A stretch of 64,000 bases of DNA. It comes from Saccopteryx bilineata. Taxonomy: Eukaryota > Chordata > Mammalia > Chiroptera > Emballonuridae. Within the stretch, counting starts at the first letter, position 1; every line of letters begins with the position of its first letter. The stretch spans positions 241,738,442 to 241,802,441 of the forward strand of contig NC_089490.1 of assembly GCF_036850765.1 (NCBI RefSeq). Direction: 5' to 3'. A program made the translations under genes and the position numbers. Positions 1 through 11,691 of the stretch are shown here, piece by piece. Below the pieces are notes generated by a model. It was not told the DNA's origin. It was given only the letters and a program-made list of their open reading frames with translations, and ran no database searches.

Positions 1-154
1 CAGCTGGCTGCTGCACGTCTGCCATTGGGACACTTAGCCTTAGCTAAGTGCTGCTCCTCTTGTCCTGAGGGATTTCCCAAATAAAGGTTAGCGCCGTGAT
101 AAGCCCTAAACACACAGACACAAAAGGAGAGAGGCACACCTGGGCAGTCCTTAC

Positions 155-386
155 CCAGGAGGTCACACTGAGGAAGCCAGTCCATGATTTTCACATTTGT
201 TGCCAATTTGACATCTTTGGGCCAATGAGAAGGATTAAACTTCCATATCACCCCTTGAGGCAGATAACCAAAGGCACTGTTCATCTCCTTAAGAACCTCC
301 CTGGATTTAGCAATGCTCACCATAGAGCCCAGGGCCACAAGGACAAAACCAGAGTCTCTAAACTTGGTGATGAAAGTCTCAAATTC
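155..386 (-). pseudogene. UGT3A pseudogene exon 5
   Basis: This 232-nt exon has an AG acceptor after 386 and a GT donor below 155. It is phase 0 at entry and leaves one base. The 77 codons are open and contain DSGFVLVALGSMV, LPQGVIWK and MDWLPQCDLL, close to human UGT3A residues of about 282-358. It begins the C-terminal, UDP-sugar-binding half. The exon itself shows no lesion; it is called pseudogenic because of the damage in exons 3 and 4. Confidence 0.9.
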
Positions 387-2351
387 CTGGAAAGAGGTAA
401 GAAAGGAAAGAAGGCAAACAAATTTGTCACAAAAGCCTAGTCAGCCATGCAATGAGAGAAAGGCTGTTTATTAACATACCCTTTTGTCACTTCTGGGCTC
501 ACAGTCCTGAAACTATGGTCACATCACCCTCCGCAGACAGTTCTGCACTCTCTGCATTATGCTCACAACCATGCTGTTGGTGGGAGCATCTTTTGTCTTG
601 GAAACCCTAAGGCTAGTGCCAGAGCAATCCAAGACCCTCTACTCATTTCAGGTCCACTGAGACATGGTTACTGGGGAGTTTTCCGAAGCCAGAGGAGAGG
701 TGGCAGTGTCGGGAACATTGCTGGTGGGAGTGACAGTCAGACGGAGGGAGGCGGCCCATCGGGGGGTTGAGTGGGGAAGCTGGGAGAAGCCTGCTGGCAT
801 AAGAAGAGGTAGAAGACTCCTCCCCTCTCGCGGCTAGTGCACCATGATACCCTGTGAGAGTCTCGGCCTCTGATCTTTGTAATTCACCTTCTCCCTCAGT
901 GGTTTATCCACGGGGTTATAGAATATACCCCCATGAGATTTTTAAGAAGCAGCAAGTCTAGACTTGGGCACCTCATTTTTTCAAGTCCACCATGCAGTCC
1001 TTCAGGCAGGGGAACCTAATGTAATCTTGGTATTAACACAGTTTTGCTAATTCTGACTTTCAAATATTTATTTATACCCTCTGGACATCTGTGACTTGCC
1101 ACCAGTTCACAGACCTTCATCCTCTGAAGGTGATTCTTTCTAGCAAGACAGTGTCTGATTTATCATCTCAAAAGACCACTTTGAAAATAGCCTGATCTTC
1201 TTGTATTACCATGAAAGCGATAGGATATAAAAATTGGAAAACAGAGAGGACAAAATATTTTTTTAAAGCCCACCATGTCACAGACCTACAACCCTTCCTC
1301 CCATTCTGCTCCTGTCTAAAAAGTCTGTCCCCCGTGCTGTGGCCACAACCTGGTATACCCTCCTGCTGGATGGGTCCTCCTGCAGTCTGACCTGACTACA
1401 TTTGTGTGATAGAATCTTCCACTCTACCTCGGCACTGTGGGCCCCCTCTCCTCCCAGCTCCATTCCTAAAAGATCCTGCCATCAAGTCAGAGCACAACCA
1501 GCCTATGAGTCACTACCCAAATCTTCCTGATCACTCAGTGCAAGGTCAGCAGAAGTAGGGTGGACATGCCCCTGGAGGCCCAGGCCCAATCAGCGCGCTC
1601 CCTGGCTCTGACGTGGATGGTAGTGGGGAAATCAGGTACAGCACCCAAGCCTCTGTCTCCTAAAAAAAAAATGGAGACCATCACACTATACACATTTCAC
1701 AAAACGGCAACCCTGTGCTGATGGGCAGCAGGCAGCCCACTCATTTCAGCTCCCCTTCATTTTGAAAACTTCCATGGCCGGGACTCTGAGTCTGGGCTTT
1801 GCATTCAAATGAACTGAGCAGCTTTTACAACTTCTAATGCCCAGGCTTGACCCAGACTCGTCCCATCAGGAGGTGGAGTTAGGAACCAGGGCTTGGCAGG
1901 CTGGGGACGCTGGAGATGGGGCCTGCAGCTCTCACTGTCAGGCCCATACAGTCCCACCTTGGCTACACCATGTTTCTCACAATGTTGTGTGTTTCATGGT
2001 GAGTCACTTATCTCCCAATAATCCCTGCATGTGACATGCTTACAATGCACTTCCTGCACATATGATCATAAAAAATGCATACGAAAATGCCCACATATTA
2101 AAAGGCTTACCCCAACAGACAAGGCCAACATAAGGCCAAGAGGACCATTTAAGGAGGCCCTCAATCTCAGGGGTGTTCAAGCACTAACAGTGTACCTGCA
2201 TGGCCTTGCAAGTGAGTACTTCCTTAAAAAATATGCCTCAGGTGCCTCCCTGGTTTCACCCCATCAGCCCCAGTATTCCACTGCCAGGGGCACCCACAAA
2301 ACCTCCAAAGCCCTTTGTATGACATCCACGTTCAGCCAAGGTGGTACTTAC
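387..2351. other. UGT3A intron 4; little recognisable content
   Basis: Intron between exons 4 and 5. About 1770-1900 resembles an old MER5A-like hAT-Charlie remnant (the 'aatgcccaggct' type motif followed by a decayed consensus). I see no other gene, RNA or young repeat. The short open frames on both strands have no recognisable similarity. Confidence 0.5.
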
Positions 2352-3350
2352 ATGTGATACCAGCTTACTAGGCTTTGTCATTATGCCCCCAATATACACA
2401 GTGTTGGGAAGCAAAGGCCAAGCAAATTCAAAGGCAAAGTCAGAGTTAATAAAACACAGGGCCCTGGCCGGTTGGCTCAGTGGTAGAGCGTTGGCCTGGC
2501 GTGCAGAGGTCCCGGGTTCGATTCCCAGCCAGGGCACGCAGGAGAAGTGCCCATCTGCTTCTCCATCCCTCCCCCTCTCCTTCCTCTCTGTCTCTCTCTT
2601 CCCCTCCCGCAGCCTAGGCTCCATTGGAGCAAAGATGGCCCGGGCGCTGGGGATGGCTCCTTGGCCACTGCCCCAGGCGCTGGAGTGACTCTGATCTCGG
2701 CAAAGCGACGCCCCAAAGGGGCAGAGCATCGCCCCCTGGTGGGCAGAGCGTCGCCCCCTGGTGGGCATGCCGGGTGGATCCCGGTCGGGCACATGCGGGA
2801 GTCTGTCTGACTGTCTCTCCCCGTTTCCAGCTTCAGAAAAATACAAAATAAATAAATAAAATAAAATAAAATAAAATAAAATAAAATAAAATAAAATAAA
2901 ATAAAATAAAATAAAATAAAACACAGCTCTGCTTTCCTTATGAGATGAGACAAAACTGGCCTAGAGCCTTCCGGAAAATGCTCCCTGATGGTGTCGTCAA
3001 ACGTAGATTGCAGCAGCCATTGCCTCCTGAAGAAGTTCAAGCTCATTAGAAAGTTCTTTACTCTGCCCCAGAAGTCCATGTGATCTGTTAACAAGGAATA
3101 GAACACTGGCACATAAGACACTGGGCTCGGTAGCCCGAGGTCCATCGTGCCAAACGTGGCGGTGAGCACAGACACAAATGGCTTCCCAAGCTTCTCGGCC
3201 ACCAGGAATGAACAGTAGTCAAAACTGTCAGCTATCACCAGGTCGATGTTCTCATCCTTTAGGGAATCCATGAGATCATGTCTCCTGAGCACATGGCTGC
3301 ACTGAAGCGCCAGCAGTTGCATCAATTGTAATGAATTTTCAAATCTATGT
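2352..3350 (-). pseudogene. UGT3A pseudogene exon 4, split by a SINE
   Basis: The acceptor AG lies just above 3350 and the donor GT just below 2352 (CAT|GTAAGT). Without the insertion the exon is 532 nt: one base completing codon 104, then 177 codons (105-281). The frame is open throughout. Matches to the family include LALQCSHVL, AEKLGKPFVSVL, SYVPVFYSLLTDHMDFWGRV, EGSRPVLSHL and INSDFAFEFAWPLLPNTVY. A Ves SINE at 2460-2914 interrupts it after codon 249, and the 12-bp target AATAAAACACAG is present at 2448-2459 and 2915-2926. Transcripts would read from the exon into antisense SINE, where the open frame runs on to a stop at 2477-2479. A functional enzyme is not expected. Confidence 0.92.
2460..2914 (+). 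mobile_element. Ves-type tRNA-derived SINE inserted in UGT3A exon 4
   Basis: Starts with the tRNA-like head GCCCTGGCCGGTTGGCTCAG, with a B-box-like GGTTCGATTCC. It continues through the long body shared with copies at 12306, 24338 (minus) and 29559. It ends in an A-rich tail that has expanded into about 14 TAAAA units. A perfect 12-bp duplication, AATAAAACACAG, flanks it, showing retrotransposition into coding sequence. It lies antisense to UGT3A. The intact body and duplication suggest a fairly young insertion. Confidence 0.93.
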
Positions 3351-3441
3351 CTATAAGAAGGGACATAAGGGATAAGTGTTTGTTGGTGTGAATTTCACAG
3401 CACAGGAAAGAATCCTGGGCTCTATAGGAAATACCCTAGGT

Positions 3442-3768
3442 CAGGGGTCCCCAAACTTTTTACACAGGGGGCCAGTTCTCTGTCCCTCAGACCGTTGGAG
3501 GGCCGGAGTATAAAAAAAAACTATGAACAAATCCCTATGCACACTGCACATATCTTATTTTTAAGTAAAAAAACAAAACGGGAACAAATACAATATTTAA
3601 AATAAAGAACAAGTAAATTTAAATCAACAAACTGACCAGTATTTCAATGGGAACTATGCTCCTCTCACTGACCACCAATGAAACAGGTGCCCAGAAGTGC
3701 GGTGGGGGCCAGATAAATGGCCTCAGGGGGGCGCATGTGGCCTGCGGGCCGTAGTTTGGGGACCCCTG
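3442..3768. mobile_element. Non-autonomous hAT transposon (MITE), family A
   Basis: Terminal inverted repeats CAGGGGTCCCCAAACT and its complement AGTTTGGGGACCCCTG, with a perfect 8-bp target duplication CCCTAGGT at 3434-3441 and 3769-3776. The 327-bp body has no transposase. Related copies are at 39406-39926, 49377-49555 and 50237-50644. It sits in UGT3A intron 3, about 90 bp upstream of exon 4 in transcript order. Confidence 0.93.
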
Positions 3769-5113
3769 CCCTAGGTAATGAAGAGCACATGTAGCAGTCG
3801 CCCTCCTGGTCGATCCTGAACACCCTCTTCTTGGCCACTCTGAGCAGATGTTCTGCTCCAAAGAGTAGCCCCATCCTCTCCTCCCCGTTCCTACTCACTC
3901 CAAATCCCAAGCACTATCTACTCCAGTTCATTAGAAAATATATCTTTGAACTGTCAATTCTTGAAACCCATGGGCACTACTGAATCACATTAACTGAGAA
4001 CAAATGGTTGTGTTGGGCCCTCTGCTCTGGGTGCCATCTCTGACCATAGCAGACCTCGCAGACTTCTTTCTGCTTGGTGTATCCCCTGATGTTCTCAACC
4101 TTTATCTTCATACCAACATACTATGAGTGATTTTGCCGTTTACTCTGCCAAACTCTGGAAGTCATTTAGTGACACAGTCCCATAAATATTGATGATATAG
4201 GCTATTTTTATAAACCACTGTATATTCTGTAAATGACAGTCTCTCTCACCCAAGGGACTCTTTGATCATATTAGAACACAGAATCCCAGCTGAAAATTGG
4301 AAGTTCAAATTTCTATGTCCATGGGTTAAGCAATTTAAAAAAGCTTGATTTTTGAACACTTAATTCTTCTTCAGTATTGGCTGCAGTGAACAGAGAAGAT
4401 AATGGCAAAGCTTTACTGATGTGTAATTCAGACTTTGCCTATGGGATTTTCTTCTTGCAATGCTTTCCGATCGCTTCCTGTATAGAATGTAACCCTGTTT
4501 CCTATTTGTACAAGCACAGGGAAATAAATGAGGATAACCGTCTACACTATGCCAAATTATCAGAGGTAACAGGTGCCACAGCTCAAGACACCAGGGGCCG
4601 CAGGGAGGATTCAGAGAATCAACACCAACTGTACACATTGCACCATTGCCTCCGGGACAAAGAAGACCCAGAGGCTGAGAACTCATTAACAATATGCAGA
4701 TCTTGGCTTGATCATTAGGATCAACTGCAAGTCACACAACAGAAGAGATTGGTTAAAGTTATTCAATTTTTTAAGATTTCACATAACAAACAGAGTGATT
4801 GCTAAATATTTTGGATAATTTCAGTTATGCTAGAAAAATTCCTAAAAGATAACTCATGGTCTTAAAATTAATTTAAAAGTTTTCAAGAATGCATAGTTAC
4901 TCAAACCTGTTCTTAAAAATATTAAACTAAGGGAGAAGAGACAAAGCATATAATAATATATAAATATAAATATATATACTACATATATATTATAAATAAA
5001 AATATATAACTAATCAGCAAGACAAAATAAATTAAATGTTACATGAGTAGGTTAGGTCAGACCTATACAGGAGGTACTGTGGTCCTTCAGTTTGAGTAGG
5101 AAGACTTAATTAA

Positions 5114-5178
<65 letters not shown>

Positions 5179-5179
<1 letters not shown>

Positions 5180-5548
5180 TTTTTTTTGTATTTTTCTGAA
5201 GCTGGAAACGGGGAGAGACAGTCAGACAGACTCCTGCATGCGCCCGACCGGGATCCACCTGGCACGCCCACCAGGGGCGATGCTCTGCCCCTCCGGGGCA
5301 TCGTTCTGCCGAGACCAGAGACACTCTAGCGCCTGGGGCAGAGGCCAAGGAGCCATCCCCAGCGCCCGGGCCATCTTTGCTCCAATGGAGCCTCGGCTGC
5401 GGGAGGGGAAGAGAGAGACAGAGAGGAAGGAGGGGGGGGGGGTGGAGAAGCAAATGGGCGCTTCTCCTATGTGCCCTGGCCGGGAATCGAACCCGGGCCC
5501 CCCACACGCCAGGCCGACGCTCTACCGCTGAGCCAACCGGCCAGGGCC
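5179..5548 (-). mobile_element. Ves-type SINE with adjoining (AT)n tract
   Basis: Minus-strand copy of the long Ves body. Its tRNA-like head ends at 5548 and its poly-A tail reads as T-rich sequence at 5179-5190. A simple AT repeat of about 45 bp (5130-5177) and a poly-A run (5112-5130) abut the tail side. The longer open frames here are only SINE reading frames. Confidence 0.85.
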
Positions 5549-5812
5549 AAAAATATATTTTTTAATTTCTTTTAAATCTTATTTGAGCAGGACCATGAAG
5601 AGTAAGTAGAATTTTTAAAGTAAAAAAAAAAAAAGAAAAATAATAAGAAGGTGAGACTACTGTAATTTATAGAGATAGACATGGATTTCTGTCTTTCCAT
5701 TTTTATGTCTAAGATTAAGAAATTATATGTTCCTTTCCATTCCAAATGAAGCATAAGGAGTCAGCTTCATGTTTTATTTGCATGAGGGTGATGGCTATTT
5801 AAAACCACTTTC

Positions 5813-6114
5813 CACCTGACCTGTGGTGGCACAGTGGATAAAGTGTGGACCTGGAACGTTGCATATGAGAAGTAACAACTATGAGTTGATGCTTCCTTCT
5901 CTTCCCCCTTCTCTCTCTCTCTCTTTTCTTTCTTTTTTAAACATTTTTAAAAGATTTTATTTATTCCTTTTAGAGAGGAGAAAGAGAGAGAGAAGTGAGG
6001 AGCAGGAAGCATCAACTCCCACATGTGCCTTGACCAGGCAAGCCCAGGGTTTTGAACTAGCAACCTCAGCATTCCAGGTCGATGCTTTATCCACTGTGCC
6101 ACCACAGGTCAGAC
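5813..6114. repeat. Two short SINEs arranged head-out as an inverted repeat
   Basis: A plus-strand SINE starts near 5813 (ACCTGTGGTGGCACAGTGGA). A minus-strand copy of the same family ends near 6114 with the complementary head CCACTGTGCCACCACAGGTC. Their pyrimidine/A-rich tails meet near 5945. The arms can pair over much of their length, so RNA across the region could fold into a long hairpin. Confidence 0.8.
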
Positions 6115-7224
6115 TCTTTTTTCTTTCTAAAATCAATAAATAAAATCTTTTAAAAAAATAAAAAGGGAGTGATGTCAGAGAAATGCCATCGTGAGGGGTG
6201 CTCCTGATCTCTCTCCTTGAAATTTCAACAAATTCAACAACTAAAGACAGAAAAAAATCTCAGGAGCATCTGAAATATACACACACCAGACAAAGGTATG
6301 GTTGGATGAAAAGGTGGCTGAATATATAATCCACTCTGAAGGAAATAAGATGGAGAACAGAGTATTCCACTTTCTTCACTGATCTCGAGAAGGGCCATTT
6401 TCGTCTGGAACCGAGAGAGATGAAGGATCTGGGGCAGAGGGAAGAAGCTGGGATAGGGCGGATAATCAAGTCAATGAGAGCATGCCTGCTAGGCCTGAGA
6501 ATGCGGATGCAGATGCAGGGTGAGCACGGGAGGCAGGCTCCTACAGAAGTTGCCTGTGTGGGTTGCCCACGGAGGCTGGTGAAGGAGCAGCTTTGTGCGC
6601 TTCTGGGTCTGCAATCACGGGCGGTGTGCAAGTGGCTCCACCTGGTGCCTCTGGCATAGGCACACGTGCTCACGAGCTAAAGGGCTTAGCCCAAGAGTAT
6701 TAGCGGTGAATATCTGCATGGGCTGCAGCCAGCGTTTTTGTGTAGTCCTGGCTCCCCAACCAACAGCACAGGAAGTGCACAAGGGCTGGGATCCCTAGGC
6801 CTGGACCTGTCCAGGCAGGGCGCCTCTATGAGCTGATACAGGTCTCAAAGCGCATTCCTGCATTCCAGCACTGACTGAGATCACAGGCATTGTGTGCCTA
6901 AGTGGGCAGGAGCAGACCTCCATGTGCGCTGCGGAACTTGTGGTGGCTACATGCACACATGGCTTGCTGCAGGCTACCAAACAGGGCATAAGGGAGAAGC
7001 CTGTGGAGATTAGATCCACGGAGCACTGAGGCATACTAGACGTGCCTGGGGGCCCTTAGGAAGGCTCCTGAGATGTGCTAGACCTGTCCACTGGCCCTTA
7101 GAAAGGCGCCAGACCTGCAACCAGCTCCCAGCCCTCTCTGTTCTTGCTGGTGGCTCTGGTTGGCACAGCACAACCCAGAACTGTGCTTTGAGTGGTACTG
7201 GAGGAAGCACCTGGCTGTTCTTAG

Positions 7225-7640
7225 AGCCGTGATGGTGAACCTTTTTATAAAAACTGCCCACTTTTGCAGTGCTGGTCAATCTGGTCCCTCCTGCCCACTA
7301 GTGGGCATTCCAGCTTTCATGGTGCTAGTTCAGGAAGGAGAGATGTGTAGAGAGGCACCTGGAAAACTAACTGAGTCTACCATTGCCGGAGCCTCCAAAC
7401 TCTAACAATCCCCACCTACCAATGGACTGAGGCCAAACCTACATCATTGCCATTGTGACACAACAGCAAATCTCTCTGCTCAAGAGCCACACAGGGGCAA
7501 AACCTGTAGCACAGCATCCAGCAGCTTGGGGACTTAGCTGTGAGGTTGCCCCAGCCACTGTTTGCAGAACAAGAGGCTCTAAGGCCATGCTGGTGAACCT
7601 TTTTATAAAAACCGTCCATTTTGCAGTGCTGTTCAAAAAA
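7225..7640. repeat. hAT-end-like direct repeats inside the L1 5' region
   Basis: 7228-7262 and 7585-7622 are near-identical, each reading GGTGAACCTTTTTATAAAAAC followed by a CC-CA-TTTTGCAGTGCTG pattern. Bases 7265-7320 share 'CCCACTAGTGGGC.TTCCAGCTTTC' with the hAT element at 43360-43708. The first unit also resembles the complement of that element's other end. The most likely reading is fused or partial hAT MITE ends. Confidence 0.5.
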
Positions 7641-8520
7641 AAGAAGCTACCTCTCAAAACCAGGGAAAAAATTACCTTTTTAATAAGTTCTTTTCCACTT
7701 TGGTCATTATATCTTCTTCCTTTTTATTCTTTTGAACTTCATTATCCATAGTTGTTACATTTTTCATTCTTGTTTTTTTATGAGGGTTACACTTCAAAAA
7801 CCTTAACTTTTTTTCTCATTCAATTGTCATTTATCAACAAATTATTTTACTTTGGATTCATATTTTTCTTTGTGGCATTTTGTGTGTTTTTTACTTCATT
7901 TTTTATCTCTTTGTCATTTTCCCTCAGTTCTGGCTCCCTGTTCTCTGTAGTTTTTGTTCCACTTATTATAACAGAATTTTCATCTTTTCACTGTACCTTT
8001 CAATTTTTTTATTTTTAATTATCCCTTATTAGTAGTATTAACAAAACCACTCTCAAATGCCATGAAGAAAAAAGAAATCAAATATCATGGATACAAAAGA
8101 CAGAGATGTAGCTCAGAGAGATGATGAAAAATCTCTAGAAAAAAATTTCAATTGCTTGAAAACCTTAGAGTTAAATGACAGAGAATTAAAAATTGAAGTC
8201 CTAAAAATACTCAGAGAAATACAAGAAAGCACAGAAAGGCAATTTAGAGAGCTCAAGAAACAATTCAATGAACAAAAAGAATACATCACCAAAGAAACTG
8301 AACTATAAAAAGGAACCAGAGATGAAAACTACATGAACTGAAAAATGAGGTAACAAGCTTAGCTAATAGAATAGGCTAGGTAGAGGAAAGAATTAGTGAC
8401 ATAGAAGACAGGCAACTAGAGACACTACAGAGAGAAGAGGAGAGAGACTCACGAATTTTAAAAAATGAGAAATCCCTACAGAAATTGTCTGACTCCATCA
8501 GAAAGAGCAACATAAGACTT

Positions 8521-9512
8521 CGAAGGATTCAAACCAGAGACTGAGACCAAGGTAGAAGCGTTGGAGGAGATTGTGTCCCTGGGAAAGTCGATGGGTCTGG
8601 AGGTAGATGAGGGTCATGTAAACGAGCTCCTTGAGGAACATGAGGAGGAACTCTCAACTGAGGAGTTGAAGGAGCTACGGATGATGCAACATCCGGAGCT
8701 TCTGCAAGAGATTAGTAGTGAGGAAGAGGTAGAGGAGGAGGAAGTGATTTCTACAAGTGAAATTAAAGACATGCTAGCAATGTGGGAGAAGCTTTCAAGT
8801 TTCATTGAAAAGAAACACCCAGATAAAGTTTCAAATGGTCGTGCTTCAGCACTTTTTAATGACACTTGTTTGTCACATTTCCGTAACATTTTAAAAGGCA
8901 GGCAAAGGCAAACCTCTTTGGATAGATTTTTATTCAAAAGTCCTGAAAGTGAAAGTGCCAAAAGTGCAGCCAAAAAGGCAAAAACAGGTAATGATTAAAT
9001 GAAAAATATGTAATGTTAAGCTTAGGTTAAAGTTAAGAAAGTGGATTTTTTTACAATTAAGTTTATGTGGTTTCATTTTAAAAAATTGCAGTTTTAGTTT
9101 TGTTTAAAGTAAAGAAAATGCAGTTTTAGTTTACATTTAGTGTTAAGAAAGTGCAGTTTTAGTTTACGTGTCTACAGTGCCTGCATCCCTTCCTCCCTCC
9201 CTCCTCCTCTGCCATTCACCTCCACTAGCCACACTCATCTGTCTCCAAGGTAAGAATACAGTACTAAATAACACTTCTTTCATTTATTTCATATATTTTG
9301 TTATGCATTGGTAAAGTATACATGTGTGTTTCTTAATTAAAAACATGTCTTTTTTATAATTTAGGATGGTTTGGGGATGTTTTACAGGGCTGGAACGGAT
9401 TAAATCTATTTCAGTTATTTTAAATGGGAGAAATTTTTTTGATATATGAGTTGACTGACTTATGAGCTTGGTTACAGAATGAATTAAATTCAGATCTCAA
9501 GGAACCAGTGTA
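8521..9512 (+). mobile_element. Tigger-like (pogo family) transposon 3' portion
   Basis: The frame 8561-8998 (145 codons) encodes EIVSLGKSMGLEV, LLEEHEEELSTEEL and RQTSLDRFL, typical of the C-terminal end of Tigger transposases. The DDE catalytic core is absent. The following untranslated part ends with a decayed terminal region (GGAACGGATTAAAT... TATGAGCTTGG...) resembling the Tigger 3' inverted repeat. Its left border joins L1 ORF1 sequence and its right border joins L1 ORF2 sequence. A domesticated host gene is unlikely because the fragment is short and embedded in L1. Confidence 0.75.
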
Positions 9513-11509
9513 CCTGACTTCAAATTATATTATAGGGCCACGATAATCAAAACAGCATGGTACTGGCAGAAAAATAGACAGTCAGACCAATAGAACAGAA
9601 TAGAGAGTCCAGAAAAAACCCCACATATATATGGTCAAATAATCTTTGATAAAGGAGCAAAAAACACAATGGAAAAAAGAAAGCCTCTTCAATAAATGGT
9701 GCTAGAAAACTGAAGAGCCACATGCAAAAGAATGAAACTGGACTACAGTTTGTCCCCTTGTACCAAAATTAATTCAAAATGGATCAAAGACCTAAATATA
9801 AGACCTGAAACAATAAACTACATAGAAGAAAACATAGGTACTAAACTCATGGACCTTGGCCATAAAGAGAATTTTATGAATTTGACTCCAAAGGCAAGGG
9901 AAGTGAAGGCAAAGATAAATGAATGGGACTACATCAGACTAAGAAGCTTTTGCACAGCAAGAGAAACTGAGAACAAAACAAACAGACAGCTAACTAAATG
10001 GGAGATAATATTGAATATTTTCAAACAACTGCTCAGATAAGGGCCTAATATCTAAAATTTACAAAGAACTCATAAAACTCAACAACAAACAAGCAAACAA
10101 TCCAATTAAAAAAATGGGAAGAGGACATGAACAGACACTTCTCCCAAGAAGAAATACAAATGGTCAACAGATATATGAAAAGATGCTCATCTTCATTAGC
10201 TATTAGAGAAATGCAAATCAAAACTACAATGAGATACCACCTCACACCTGTTAGACTAGTTATTATCAACAAGACAGGTAATAACAAGTGTTGGAGAGGC
10301 TGTGGAGAAAAAGGAACCCTCATTCACTGTTGGTGGGAATGTAAAGTAGTACAACCATTATGGAAGAAAGTATGGTGGTTCCTCAGAAAATTAAGAATAG
10401 AACTACCATATGACCCAGCAATTCCTCTACTGGGTATATACCCCCAAAACTCAAAACATTGATACGTAAAGACACATGCAGCCCATGTTCATTGCAGCAT
10501 TGTTCCCAGTGGCCAAGACATGGAAACAACCAAAAAGCCCTTCAATATATGATTGGATTAAGAAGATGTGGTACATATATACTATGGAATACTAATCTGT
10601 CATAAGAAATGATGACATAGGATCATTTATGACAACATGGATGGACCTTGATAACATTATACTAAGTGAAATAAGTAAATCAGAAAAAACAGAACTGTAT
10701 CATTCCATACATAGGTGGGACACAGAATTGAGACTCATGGGCATGGACAAGAGTGTGGTGGTTACCAGGGATAGGGGAAGGGAGGAATGGGATGGGGTAG
10801 GGGAAATGAGGAGAGGGAAGGGGGAGGGGAAGAAAGGAGAGGGAGGGGGGAGAGGAAGAAAGGGGAGGGAGGGGTGGGGGAGGGGAGGGGCAAAAGAAAA
10901 CCAAATAAATGGGAGAAATTTAAAATTAAATAAAAGGTGGTGGAGGACAATTTGGCTTTGAGTGATGGGTATACAACAGAATCAAATGTCAAAATGATCT
11001 GGAGATGTTTTCTCTGAAACTGTGTACTCTAATTGATCAATGTCACCCTGTTAAAATTAATTGTCCAAACAAAATTTTTTTTAAAAATCTATTTTAATAA
11101 AATTTAAGTTTTGCACTTTAAGAGCTTACAACATAAGAATTGGAAAAAATTAAAAAATAAAATAAAAAGGACTTTATATGGCCCAATGCTCAATTCTTAG
11201 GATATCAATGTTCTTAAGTCTTCCCTCCATGAATAAATATATATGTTAAAAAAGGATGACAAATATGTGGCAAACATTAGCTCTGATTTTCCTACCAACA
11301 ATGAGGGTTGAGATGCCCACGTTTCTGTGTTAGAAGATTGCAAGGAGATCCTAGAAGTAACAACCCCCACTTTCTATAGAAATACACATATGTTCTTAGT
11401 GGAGGAGGAAAGTGCATAGTAAGGAAGAATCTCTACTGACCAGACTGAATGATTTGGTGTGAAATAATTGTTTACACAACTCACTCTGTCATCTATCCTT
11501 TTGTTCACC

Positions 11510-11590
11510 CATACATCATCCATCCCATCTATCCATCATCCATCCATCATCCATCATCCATGCATGCATCCATCCATCCATCCATTTATT
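11510..11590. repeat. (CATC)n / (CCAT)n microsatellite
   Basis: Imperfect tandem CATC/CCAT units over about 80 bp, about 100 bp downstream of UGT3A exon 3 in transcript order. It is simple sequence with no other signal. Confidence 0.85.
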
Positions 11591-11691
11591 CATACTTTCT
11601 TATAAACTCAGTCTAAGTATCCATGTACCTACCTATTAATTTGTATCACTAAAATAGTGATTATTTGGTTCAAATAAGAAAAAGAAAATAC

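Larger units (their letters stand above)
6168..11100 (+). mobile_element. Rearranged L1 retrotransposon with an embedded Tigger piece
   Basis: 6168-8040 looks like a GC-richer L1 5' UTR. 8087-8308 encodes a coiled-coil-rich piece like the L1 ORF1 N-terminus. 8521-9512 is Tigger-like DNA (separate entry). 9513-10462 is the end of L1 ORF2, with phrases such as [14 protein letters not shown] and [16 protein letters not shown]-rich tract (10770-10900) and a 3' UTR ending in A-rich sequence near 11090 follow. Most of ORF2, including endonuclease and reverse transcriptase, is missing, so the element is dead. The plus-strand frame at 10629-10961 is only this tract. Confidence 0.8.
3769..11691. other. 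UGT3A intron 3
   Basis: Besides the SINEs, hAT end repeats and L1 listed separately, 3777-5110 shows no recognisable gene or young repeat, and 4940-5035 is strongly AT-rich. The open frames at 4360-4718 on both strands overlap each other and match nothing I know. The interval 11100-11691 contains a (CATC)n microsatellite at about 11510-11590. Confidence 0.55.

Noticed and set aside
5106..5531. Coding frames on both strands
   Set aside because: They are reading frames of the long Ves SINE body; the same frames recur at every other copy (2477-2924, 12276-12791, 23911-24356, 62139-62845).
8561..8998. Host gene for an acidic protein
   Set aside because: The protein matches the C-terminal end of Tigger transposases and is flanked by L1 pieces; no start context, introns or catalytic core.
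10629..10992. Gly/Arg-rich and Pro/Ser-rich proteins
   Set aside because: Both frames are translations of the G/A-rich tract in the L1 3' region.
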